Shown here: one piece after another, positions 43,775 through 51,611 of the stretch
Numbering within the stretch: the first letter of the stretch is position 1
Layout of the letters: the number at the start of each line of letters is the position of its first letter
DNA from: Streptomyces camponoticapitis
Lineage (GTDB): Bacteria; Actinomycetota; Actinomycetes; Streptomycetales; Streptomycetaceae
Reading direction: 5' to 3'
DNA: 64,000 nt
NCBI RefSeq assembly: GCF_014646115.1
Contig: NZ_BMMV01000004.1
Span: 124,001 to 188,000, forward strand
The notes under the pieces: model-generated
Told to the model about the DNA's origin: nothing
The model's database searches: none
Seen by the model: only the letters and a program-made list of their open reading frames with translations
Program-made: the position numbers and the translations under genes

Positions 43775-44674
43775 TCAGAAGGGATGCCACCGCACCTCGG
43801 GGTCACCGTCCCGCAGCGACGCGACCCTCCGGCGGAACTCCGCCAGCGCCTTCGGGTTCGTCGGGGCGTGCTGGGCGACCCACGCGCAGCTCGCCGTCTC
43901 GCGGGCCCCTCGCAGCACGGCGCAGCCGGACCAGTCGCGTACGTCCCAGCCGTAGGCGGCCGTGAAGTTGTCGTACGCCTCCGGGGGCATGCCGTAACGG
44001 TCGCGGGAGAGCGCCATCACCACCAGGTCGTGCTCGCGCAGATCGGTGGAGAAGGTCTCGAGATCGACCAGGACCGGTCCGTCCGGGCCGACATGGACGT
44101 TGCGGGGGAGCGCGTCGCCATGGATCGGGCCGGGCGTGAGGTGCGGGGTGAGCGCCGCAGCGGCGGCGGCGAAGCCGTCCCTGCGCTCGCGCAGATAGCC
44201 GGCGTCGGCCGGGTCGATCGTGTCGCCGGCGATCCGCAGCCACCGCTCCACGCCGCCGAGCAGTTCCCTGCGCGGCAGTTCGAAGGGCGGCGCGGGCAGG
44301 GCGTGGACGAGCCGGAGCAGCTCCGCCAGGTCGGCGGGGCCCGCGGGCCGTACGGCATCGGGCAGCCGCCGCCAGAGGGTCACCGGGTGGCCGTCCACGG
44401 TACGGGCCTTGGGCTCAGCCGCCCGGACCGCCGGGACGCCGCTCTCCGCTAGCCAGTCCGCGACGGCCAGTTCACGCTCGGCGCGCGCCAGCAGCTCCGG
44501 GGCCTCGGCCAGGCTCCGGCCGACCTTGACGACCAGGTCGCCGACGCCGAACACGGCGTTCTCGCCGAGCGCGAGCAGTTCGGCGTCGGACGCCGGCCGG
44601 TCTCCCCGGACGTGCCCCGGCCCGTGCGGCAGCTCCGTGGCGTCCAGTACGGCGCGCGCCCGTGCCTCGTCCAT
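43775..44674 (-). CDS. Aminoglycoside phosphotransferase-fold protein
   Basis: 299 aa from ATG 44674 with GGGAGAG 6 nt upstream. Kinase-like fold: VVKVGRSL (Lys for ATP), PGPIHGDALPRNVHV (Brenner-type HGDxxxxN motif) and LVDLETFS (metal Asp). APH-fold enzymes phosphorylate small molecules; an antibiotic target is not shown by sequence. Long upstream frame adds a Ser/Gly/Pro stretch that is not supported. Confidence 0.9.
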   Translation of the reverse strand: MDEARARAVLDATELPHGPGHVRGDRPASDAELLALGENAVFGVGDLVVKVGRSLAEAPELLARAERELAVADWLAESGVPAVRAAEPKARTVDGHPVTLWRRLPDAVRPAGPADLAELLRLVHALPAPPFELPRRELLGGVERWLRIAGDTIDPADAGYLRERRDGFAAAAAALTPHLTPGPIHGDALPRNVHVGPDGPVLVDLETFSTDLREHDLVVMALSRDRYGMPPEAYDNFTAAYGWDVRDWSGCAVLRGARETASCAWVAQHAPTNPKALAEFRRRVASLRDGDPEVRWHPF

Positions 44675-44772
44675 CGGAACTCTCCCGTCACTCCGCCGAC
44701 CCTGCGGACTCCCCAGGCTCCCCGGACTCCCCGGCGAGATCGGCCCCCAGTCTCGCATTCACGCAGGTTGGC

Positions 44773-44805
44773 TTGACGAACTCCTCGCTCGTCAGCACGA
44801 TGACG
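44773..44805 (+). promoter_or_regulatory. Promoter-like region with TGACG half-sites, sugar importer operon
   Basis: -35 TTGACG (44773-44778), 17 nt, -10-like CACGAT (44796-44801). Overlaid half-sites TGACGA (44774-44779), TCGTCA (44789-44794) and TGACG (44801-44805) form inverted repeats that could be a repressor site. No regulator gene is adjacent. Confidence 0.35.
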
Positions 44806-44858
44806 GGGGCCGCCAGGGCGGCCATCCCCCACGAAAGCCGCCCGAAGGAGCCGAATTC

Positions 44859-45797
44859 GTGACACTGGCGACCGCAAAGGCGCGGTCAGGCAAGGACACG
44901 CCGGGGGAGGGGCGGCCACGGGAGAAAGTGGTCGACCGGGGCGCCTGGTTCCTGGTGCTGCCGGCCCTCATACCCATCCTGGTGCTCAGCGTCGGCCCCC
45001 TGCTCTACGGCATCACCCTCGCCTTCACCGACGCGCAGTCCGGCCGCACCGAGCCCACCGAGTGGATCGGGACGCTGAACTTCCAGGACCTGTACCACGA
45101 CACGCTCTTCTGGGAGTCGTTCCGGATCGGTCTGGTGTGGGCGGTCGGCGTGACCGTCCCGCAGTTCGTGCTCGCGCTCGGCCTCGCCCTGCTGCTGAAC
45201 CAGCGGCTTCGGTTCCGCTGGCTCGCCAGGGCCCTCGCGATCATCCCCTGGGCCATGCCCGAGGTCGTCGTCGGCATCATGTGGCGCCTCGTCTACAACG
45301 CGGACGCCGGAATCCTCAACGAGACGATCCGCGACTTCGGCCTCGGTGACGGCCGCGACTGGCTCACCGGCCTTGCCACCGCCCTGCCCGCCGTGATCGT
45401 CGTGGGGATCTGGGCGGGCATGCCGCAGACCACTGTCGCGCTGCTCGCCGGACTCCAGAACACCCCGGACGAGCTGCACGAGGCGGCGGCGCTGGACGGC
45501 GCGGGCGCCTGGCGCCGGTTCCGCACCGTCACCTGGCCCGCGCTCAGGCCCGTCGCCCTCGCCATCACCGCGCTCAACTTCATCTGGAACTTCAATTCCT
45601 TCGCCCTGGTCTACGTCCTGACCAACGGCGGCCCCGGCGGCCGTACCCGACTGCCCATGCTCTTCGCTTACGAAGAGGGCTTCCGCTACGGCCAGTTCGG
45701 CTACGCGGCCGCCATGGGCTGCGTCATGGTCGCCGTGATCTCGGTGCTTCTCGCCTTCTACCTGGTCGGACGCATCAAGGCAGGGGAGGAGAAATGA
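44859..45797 (+). CDS. Carbohydrate ABC importer permease, MalF type
   Basis: 312 aa from GTG 44859 (GAAGGAG 8 nt upstream). Six membrane segments, with the coupling EAA loop EAAALDGAGAWRRFRTVTWPAL about two-thirds through, typical of CUT1 family permeases. The last bases overlap the next permease start (ATGA). The operon has no ATPase; Streptomyces CUT1 importers generally share the MsiK ATPase. Sugar type unknown, but the system is more likely for oligosaccharides than monosaccharides, by family. Confidence 0.95.
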   Translation: MTLATAKARSGKDTPGEGRPREKVVDRGAWFLVLPALIPILVLSVGPLLYGITLAFTDAQSGRTEPTEWIGTLNFQDLYHDTLFWESFRIGLVWAVGVTVPQFVLALGLALLLNQRLRFRWLARALAIIPWAMPEVVVGIMWRLVYNADAGILNETIRDFGLGDGRDWLTGLATALPAVIVVGIWAGMPQTTVALLAGLQNTPDELHEAAALDGAGAWRRFRTVTWPALRPVALAITALNFIWNFNSFALVYVLTNGGPGGRTRLPMLFAYEEGFRYGQFGYAAAMGCVMVAVISVLLAFYLVGRIKAGEEK

Positions 45798-46633
45798 GTC
45801 TGCGCACCAGCGGGCCCGCCCGCGCCGGGCAGTATCTGGCGCTCCTGTGCTACCTGGTCTTTCTCGGCTTCCCGTTCCTGTGGCTGATCTCCACCGCCTT
45901 CAAACCGGCGCGTGAGCTGGGCAGTCTGCACCCCACCTGGATCCCCGACAGCCCGACCCTGGAGAACTTCCGGCAGGCGTTCGACGAGCAGCCGCTGCTC
46001 AGGGCAGCCGGCAACAGCCTCACCGTCGCGCTCTCCGCCGCGCTGATCGCCGTGGTCATCGCGACGCCGATGGCCTATGTGATGGCCCGGCAGCGCGGCA
46101 GGCTCGCCACGGTGGCGACCGGGTGGGTGGTGGTGAGCCAGGCGTTCCCGTTCGTCCTGGTGATCATCCCGCTCTTCCTGGTGCTCAAGAACCTCCATCT
46201 GATCAACTCCCTCTTCGGGCTGGTCATGGTGTACGTGGTGTGGTCCCTGCCGTTCGCGCTCTGGATGCTGGTCGGGTACGTACGGGCCGTACCGGCCGAA
46301 TTGGAGGAGGCCGCGGCGGTCGACGGCGCGGGCCGGCTCCGTACGCTCGTCTCGGTCACGGCCCCGCTGCTCGCGCCGGGCATCGTCGCCACCGCGATGT
46401 TCGCGTTCATCACGGCGTGGAACGAGTTCTTCTTCGCCCTTGTCCTGCTCAAGACCCCGGAGAAACAGACGCTGCCGGTGATCCTCACCCACTTCCTCGG
46501 CGCCGAGGGCGTCGCCGACCTCGGCCCGCTCGCGGCGGCGGCGTTCCTCGCGACGATCCCCTCACTCGTCATCTTCGCGGTCATCCAACGACGGATCACG
46601 GGCGGCATGCTCGCCGGGGCGGTGAAGACCTGA
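45794..46633 (+). CDS. Carbohydrate ABC importer permease, MalG type
   Basis: 279 aa. Six membrane segments with EAA loop LEEAAAVDGAGRLRTLVSVTAP. Overlaps the MalF-type gene by 4 nt and the binding protein gene by 1 nt, so all three are translated together. Partners with the gene before it to form the membrane channel. Confidence 0.95.
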   Translation: MSLRTSGPARAGQYLALLCYLVFLGFPFLWLISTAFKPARELGSLHPTWIPDSPTLENFRQAFDEQPLLRAAGNSLTVALSAALIAVVIATPMAYVMARQRGRLATVATGWVVVSQAFPFVLVIIPLFLVLKNLHLINSLFGLVMVYVVWSLPFALWMLVGYVRAVPAELEEAAAVDGAGRLRTLVSVTAPLLAPGIVATAMFAFITAWNEFFFALVLLKTPEKQTLPVILTHFLGAEGVADLGPLAAAAFLATIPSLVIFAVIQRRITGGMLAGAVKT

Positions 46634-47970
46634 TGCGTACGAGGACCCCGATACGCGCGAGAACGCGGCTGGTGGCCGCCGCCGCCACCCTCGGCCTGCT
46701 GCTCACCGGCTGCTCCGGCTCCGGCGACGGCGATTCGGCGGACGGCCGGATCACCCTGCGCTTCCAGTCGCTCGCCTGGCAGGACGAGTCGGTCGCCGTC
46801 AACAAGGCGCTGGTGAAGGAGTGGAACGCCGCCCATCCCGAGGTGAACGTCGAGTACGTGCAGGGCAGTTGGGACAGCGTCCACGACCAGCTCCTCACCT
46901 CCTTCGAGGGCGGCGAGGCGCCCGACATCATCCATGACGCCTCCGACGACCTCGCCGACTTCGCGTACGGCGGCTATCTCGCCGATCTCGACGGGCTGCT
47001 GCCCGACCGGCTGAAGCGGGACATCCCGGAGCGCAGCTGGCAGACCACGGCCTTCGGCGACGGGCTGTACGGCGTGCCGTTCCTCCAGGAGCCGCGCGTG
47101 CTGATCGCCAACAAGAAGATCCTCGAAGCCTCCGGCGTCCGGATCCCGACCGTCGAGAAGCCCTGGACCTGGGCGGAGTTCAGGTCCGCCGCCAGGGAAC
47201 TGACGGCGGGCGAGGGGCGGGAACCGGCGGCGGGGCAGGCGGAGTACGGGGTGGCCTGGCCGCTCAAGGACCCGGTCTCCGCGACGCTCAACCTCAGCCG
47301 GTCCACCGGTGGGCAGCTCTTCCACCGGGGCAAGGACGACAAGGTGACGATCAAGTACACGGAGGCCGACGCCGAGGTCCCCGCCGTCATCCGCGACCAG
47401 GTCAACACGGACGGCAGCGCCTCGGGCGCCACGCTCGGCATGGGCGGTTCGGACACACTGCCGGGGTTCTTCGCGGGGAGGTACGCGATGGTGCCGCTCG
47501 GGTTCTCGTACCGTCAGCAGATCATCCAGCAGGCGCCGAAGGGCTTCGAGTGGACGGTGCTGCCGTCGCCCGCCGGTGCCGACGGCGCGACGCAGGGGGT
47601 CAGCCCGCAGACCCTGTCGGTCTCCGAGGACACGCGGCACAAGGAAGAGGCCGTCGCCTTCATCGACTTCCTGCTCCAGCCTTCGAGCATGGTCCGTCTC
47701 GCGCGGGGCGACTGGATGCTCCCGACGGGTACGGCGGCGCTCGCCGACCCGTCCCTGCACACGGAGAAGGACGGCTGGTCGACCGGTGCGGCGCTCGCGC
47801 GCGAGCTGCGGCCTGCGCCCGCCCAGTCGGTGCGCGGCTATCCGGAGTGGAAGGACAAGGTCGCGACCCCGGCGCTCCAGGAGTACTACAGCGGCGCGAT
47901 CGACCGCGCCGAGCTGGAGAAACGGCTGGTGAAGGACGGCAATCTGGTGCTGGCCCGCTATCAGCGCTGA
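46633..47970 (+). CDS. Sugar ABC importer substrate-binding lipoprotein
   Basis: 445 aa. Signal with lipobox LLLTGC (Cys27), so it is anchored outside the cell. The mature part is a family 1 extracellular solute-binding protein: FQSLAWQDES, YVQGSWDSVHDQLL, YAGYLADLDGLL and aromatic residues that could stack on sugars. ATG 46633 overlaps the TGA of the MalG-type gene. The ligand cannot be told. The downstream gene on the opposite strand is convergent and its end overlaps by 10 nt. Confidence 0.95.
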   Translation: MRTRTPIRARTRLVAAAATLGLLLTGCSGSGDGDSADGRITLRFQSLAWQDESVAVNKALVKEWNAAHPEVNVEYVQGSWDSVHDQLLTSFEGGEAPDIIHDASDDLADFAYGGYLADLDGLLPDRLKRDIPERSWQTTAFGDGLYGVPFLQEPRVLIANKKILEASGVRIPTVEKPWTWAEFRSAARELTAGEGREPAAGQAEYGVAWPLKDPVSATLNLSRSTGGQLFHRGKDDKVTIKYTEADAEVPAVIRDQVNTDGSASGATLGMGGSDTLPGFFAGRYAMVPLGFSYRQQIIQQAPKGFEWTVLPSPAGADGATQGVSPQTLSVSEDTRHKEEAVAFIDFLLQPSSMVRLARGDWMLPTGTAALADPSLHTEKDGWSTGAALARELRPAPAQSVRGYPEWKDKVATPALQEYYSGAIDRAELEKRLVKDGNLVLARYQR

Positions 47971-49295
47971 GGGGGGCCGCCGTCCGACTCCAGACGGGCG
48001 GCGCGGTCCTGGAGATAGCGCTGCTCGGGAAGGCTGGTGGTGAGCCGCGCCGCCGTACGGTAGTCGGCGAGCGCGGACTCGCGGTCGCCGGCCCGCTCCA
48101 GCAGATGGGCCCGGACCGCGTACAGGCGGTGGTACCCCGTCAACCGTCCGTCGGAGCCGAGCGGTTCGAGCAGGGCGAGTCCGGCGCGCGGGCCGGAGAC
48201 CATCGACACGGCGACGGCGTGGTTGAGCGTGACCACCGGATTGGGCGCCAGCGCTTCGAGCAGCTGGTAGAGGGCGACGATCTGCTGCCAGTCGGTGTCC
48301 TCGGCGCGTACGGCCTCCGCGTGTACGGCGGCGATCGCCGCCTGCACCTGGTACGGCCCGAGTTCGGCGTGCGTCAGGGTGTCCGAGATCAGTGCGACGC
48401 CCTCGTCGATGGAGGCCCGGTCCCACAGCGCGCGGTCCTGCTCGGCGAGCGGGACGAGGGAGCCGTCCGGCCGGGTGCGTGCCGAGCGTCGGGCATCGGT
48501 GAGCAGCATCAGCGCGAGGAGCCCGGCGGTCTCACCGGCCATGGCGCCGTCGGAGCGGTGGCCGTCTTCGGCGGTCCCGGTGCTCGCGGGGTCCCCGCCC
48601 GGCAGCAGCCGGCGTACGGTCCTGGTCAGCCGGATCGCCTCGCCTGTGAGCTCGCCCCGGCGCAACTCCGGGCCCGAGGTGGCGGTGTAGCCCTCGTTGA
48701 AGATCAGGTACAGCACGTGCAGCACCGAGCGCTGCCGGTCGGGCAGTTCGTCGGGCGGCGGCATCCGGAACCGCGCGCCCGCCGCCTTGACGCGCTGTTT
48801 GGCACGGCTGACGCGCTGGGCCATCGTCGCCTCGGGGACCAGGAAGGCGTGCGCGATCTCCGCCGTGGTCAGCCCGCCGACCGCGCGCAGCGTGAGCGCG
48901 ATGCGGGACGGCGGGGTGAGAGCGGGATGGCAGCAGAGGAAGAGCAGGGTGAGTGTGTCGTCCTCGTGCGCCGGCTCGTCGGCGGCGGGCGCGTACCACT
49001 CGTCCGCCGGAGTCAGCGCGGCGATCGTCTCCTCCCGCCGCCGGTCGGCCGCCTCGCTGCGGACGCGGTCGGTCAGTCTGCGCGACGCGACGGTGACCAG
49101 CCAGCCGTCGGGGCTGTCCGGCACACCGTCCCGGGGCCACTGGACGGTGGCGGCGAGCAGCGCCTCCTGGACCGCGTCCTCGGCGGCCTCGAAGTCGTCG
49201 TGGCGGCGTGCGAGCGCGGCGAGGACGCGCGGCGCCAGCCGGCGCAGCAGATCCTCGACGCGCTCGCCGTCCCGCCCGTACCCGCCGCCCGTCAC
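47961..49295 (-). CDS. ECF sigma factor with C-terminal TPR-like domain (ECF42 type)
   Basis: 444 aa. Region 2 is visible (residues 10-75, DFEAAEDAVQEALLAA), as is region 4 (about 130-180, LTTAEIAHAFLVPEATMAQRVSRAKQRVK), followed by a C-terminal helical domain (about 200-444) with TPR-like repeats such as GYHRLYAVRAHLLERAGDRESAL. There is no anti-sigma factor; in ECF42 systems the extra domain itself controls activity, and they occur next to YCII/DGPF genes, as here. The GTG start overlaps the YCII stop (GTGA). Confidence 0.93.
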   Translation of the reverse strand: MTGGGYGRDGERVEDLLRRLAPRVLAALARRHDDFEAAEDAVQEALLAATVQWPRDGVPDSPDGWLVTVASRRLTDRVRSEAADRRREETIAALTPADEWYAPAADEPAHEDDTLTLLFLCCHPALTPPSRIALTLRAVGGLTTAEIAHAFLVPEATMAQRVSRAKQRVKAAGARFRMPPPDELPDRQRSVLHVLYLIFNEGYTATSGPELRRGELTGEAIRLTRTVRRLLPGGDPASTGTAEDGHRSDGAMAGETAGLLALMLLTDARRSARTRPDGSLVPLAEQDRALWDRASIDEGVALISDTLTHAELGPYQVQAAIAAVHAEAVRAEDTDWQQIVALYQLLEALAPNPVVTLNHAVAVSMVSGPRAGLALLEPLGSDGRLTGYHRLYAVRAHLLERAGDRESALADYRTAARLTTSLPEQRYLQDRAARLESDGGPPQR

Positions 49296-49687
49296 ATCTC
49301 CTGGCCGGAGGTGTCCATGATCGGGCGTACCTCGACGGCGGCGAACCGCGCGTCCGGGAAGCGTGCCGCGATCTCGGTGGCCCGCTCCGGGCTGTCGCAG
49401 TCGACCACGAAATAGCCGGCCAGCTGCTCCTTGGCCTCGATGTAGGGCCCGTCGGTGACGGCGGGGAGACCGTCAGTTACGCGTACGGACTTCGTGTTCA
49501 CCGGGTCGGCCAGCGCCGTGCCGCTGATCAGTTCGCCGGACGCGGTGATCTCCCGCCACAGTTCGTCCGCCTGCCCGCTCATCCCGGCCCGCTCCTCGTC
49601 CGACATCGCGAGTGCCTCGCGGGTACGGAGGAAGGCCGGATGCCCCCAGCTCTTCGGGTTGCTGTAGATCATGATCAGGTACTTCAT
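49292..49687 (-). CDS. YCII/DGPF family protein
   Basis: 131 aa. MKYLIMIYSNPKSWG start and the TDGPYIEAKEQLAGYFVVD motif mark the DGPF (YCII-related) group. These proteins are regularly encoded before ECF42-type sigma genes; the biochemical role is not known. ATG 49687. It ends in the GTGA overlap with the sigma gene, and a VOC gene precedes it on the same strand by 53 nt. Confidence 0.93.
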   Translation of the reverse strand: MKYLIMIYSNPKSWGHPAFLRTREALAMSDEERAGMSGQADELWREITASGELISGTALADPVNTKSVRVTDGLPAVTDGPYIEAKEQLAGYFVVDCDSPERATEIAARFPDARFAAVEVRPIMDTSGQEM

Positions 49688-49740
49688 CTCGACTCCCTGC
49701 GCTCCGGACGTACGGTACGGCCCCGCTCGCGGACCACCGC

Positions 49741-50145
49741 TCAGCCCGTACCGGCGAGCCCGACGACATTGCCCTCCGGGTCGGCGAAGTGCCCGACCAC
49801 GAGGGTGCCGGGGGCGGGGTGCTCGGGCTCGGGGCCCATCCGGCGGGTTCCGCCGAGGCGTTCGGCCTCCTGGAGGGCGGCTTCCACGTCGGGCACCCCG
49901 ATGTAGAAGAGGACACGCGGCTCAAAGCCCGCGCCACCTGCGACCCCGCCGTTGATGCCGGACGCGCCGTCACCCGGCACGGGATTCGCGCCGCCGTGCA
50001 CGAAGCCGTACTCGCCGGGCCGCGACACCGCGGGGGTGCTCGCGTCCCCCAGGTCGAAGTCCCACCCGAACAGCTCTCCGTAGAAGGCGCGCAGTCTGGC
50101 GGGGTCGGCGCCGACGATCTCGAAATGCACCACTGGCAGTCCCAT
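49741..50145 (-). CDS. VOC superfamily protein
   Basis: 134 aa. LPVVHFEIVGADPARLRAFYGELFGW and RVLFYIGVPDVEAALQEAERLGG are the two beta-alpha-beta modules; ADPEGNVVGLAGTG ends the second. Typical for metal-dependent VOC enzymes or binding proteins; substrate unknown. AGGAG lies upstream of ATG 50145. It appears to be the first gene of the ECF42 module. Confidence 0.9.
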   Translation of the reverse strand: MGLPVVHFEIVGADPARLRAFYGELFGWDFDLGDASTPAVSRPGEYGFVHGGANPVPGDGASGINGGVAGGAGFEPRVLFYIGVPDVEAALQEAERLGGTRRMGPEPEHPAPGTLVVGHFADPEGNVVGLAGTG

Positions 50146-50276
50146 GACCGCTCCTCTCCTCGTACCGCGTACGTCCCTGGTGGACGTCTTACAGCGAGGT
50201 CGGAGCCGGCGGACGGATCTCTACACGGATCCGCGTCCCACCGGGAGGAAATCGCCGGGCCTCCGTCCGACATAGA

Positions 50277-50293
50277 CGAGACGTATCGTCTCG
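50277..50293. promoter_or_regulatory. TetR-type operator over the glycosyltransferase promoter
   Basis: Perfect inverted repeat CGAGACG (50277-50283) TAT CGTCTCG (50287-50293). A -10 TACGGT (50301-50306) ends 6 nt before the ATG at 50313, and the left arm covers the -35 position. Symmetry and location fit a repressor of the TetR kind. No tetR gene is adjacent in the window. Confidence 0.65.
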
Positions 50294-50312
50294 CTTCTGG
50301 TACGGTGAGTTC

Positions 50313-51518
50313 ATGACCTCACGACAGCGCGCCCATATCGCCATGTTCTCCATCGCCGCCCACGGGCACGTGAACCCCAGCCTCGAAGTCATCAGGGAAC
50401 TCGTCGCCCGCGGGCACCGCGTCAGTTACGCGATCCCGGCCTCGTTCGCGGAGAAGGTCGCCGAGACCGGGGCGGAGCCGGTCATCTACACCTCCACGCT
50501 GCCGACCGAGGACGACCCCGACGCCTGGGGCACCGAGCTGGTCGACAATCTGGAGCCCTTCCTCGCCGACGCGGTGCAGGCGCTGCCCCAGTTGGCCGGG
50601 GCCTTCGAGAACGACCGGCCCGACCTCGTCATCAGCGACATCACGTCGTACCCCGCGCCGATCCTGGCCCATCGGTGGGGCGTCCCGTATCTCCAGCTCT
50701 CGCCGAATCTGGTCGCCTGGGAGGGCTACTACGAGGAGGTCGGCTCCGCCCAGAACGCCCAGCTCGCCGAGTCGGAGCGCGGGCGGGCCTACCGCGCCCG
50801 CTTCCAGACGTGGCTGGACGAGAGCGGGACCGGCTTCGACCAGGACCGGTTCGTCGCGCATCCCGATCGTTCGATCGTGCTGATCCCCAAGGCACTTCAG
50901 CCCTTCGCCGACCGGGTGGACGAGTCGGTCTACACCTTCGTCGGCGCGTGCCAGGGGGAGCGGGCCGACCAGGGGGAGTGGGAGCGGCCGGCCGGGGCCG
51001 GGAAGGTCCTGCTGGTGTCGCTCGGCTCGGCGAACACCAAGCAGCCCGCCTTCTACCGTGCCTGCGTCGAGGCGTTCGGCGACCTGCCCGGCTGGCATGT
51101 CGTGCTCCAGATCGGCAAGTTCGTGGACCCGTCCGAACTGGGGGAGGTCCCCGGGAACATCGAGGTGCACTCCTGGGTGCCGCAACTCGCCGTCCTCAAG
51201 AAGGCCGACGCGTTCATCACCCACGCGGGCGCGGGCGGCAGCCAGGAGGGGCTCGCCACCGCCACGCCGATGGTCGCCGTACCGCTCGCTGTCGACCAGT
51301 TCGGCAACGCCGACATGCTCGTCCAACTCGGCGTCGCCCGGCGGCTGTCCATGGAGGAGGTGACTGCCGAGGCGCTGCGGGAGGCGGTCACGGCGCTGGC
51401 GGCGGACCCCGAGGTCGCCCGCAGGGGTGAGGAGATCAGGCAGGACATGGCGAAGGAGGGCGGCTCGCGACAGGCGGCCGACATCATCGAGGACGCGCTG
51501 CCGGTGCGTACCGCCTGA
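50313..51518 (+). CDS. Macrolide-type UDP-glycosyltransferase (MGT family)
   Basis: 401 aa GT-B enzyme. The acceptor side has [13 protein letters not shown] with the catalytic His; the donor side has [39 protein letters not shown] and a [14 protein letters not shown] sugar-nucleotide contact. Related to MgtA/OleD, which glucosylate macrolides and thereby inactivate them; the substrate here may be an antibiotic or other aglycone. ATG 50313, GGTGAG 4 nt upstream, behind a TetR-type operator, which suggests induction by a small molecule. Confidence 0.92.
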   Translation: MTSRQRAHIAMFSIAAHGHVNPSLEVIRELVARGHRVSYAIPASFAEKVAETGAEPVIYTSTLPTEDDPDAWGTELVDNLEPFLADAVQALPQLAGAFENDRPDLVISDITSYPAPILAHRWGVPYLQLSPNLVAWEGYYEEVGSAQNAQLAESERGRAYRARFQTWLDESGTGFDQDRFVAHPDRSIVLIPKALQPFADRVDESVYTFVGACQGERADQGEWERPAGAGKVLLVSLGSANTKQPAFYRACVEAFGDLPGWHVVLQIGKFVDPSELGEVPGNIEVHSWVPQLAVLKKADAFITHAGAGGSQEGLATATPMVAVPLAVDQFGNADMLVQLGVARRLSMEEVTAEALREAVTALAADPEVARRGEEIRQDMAKEGGSRQAADIIEDALPVRTA

Positions 51519-51541
51519 CGCGCCTCGGGCGCGCGGCACGA

Positions 51542-51583
51542 CGCCGTACGCCCGGCCGGTGGAGGCCGGCCGGGCGTACGGCG
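51542..51583. terminator. Bidirectional terminator
   Basis: Perfect 18-bp stem (51542-51559 with 51566-51583) and 6-nt loop TGGAGG, between the convergent glycosyltransferase and MMPL genes. Confidence 0.85.
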
Positions 51584-51611
51584 CGTGCGGTCCGCGACAG
51601 GTGACGGCCCG

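Noticed and set aside
43775..44674. Aminoglycoside resistance gene
   Set aside because: Only the general kinase fold is visible; nothing ties it to an antibiotic.
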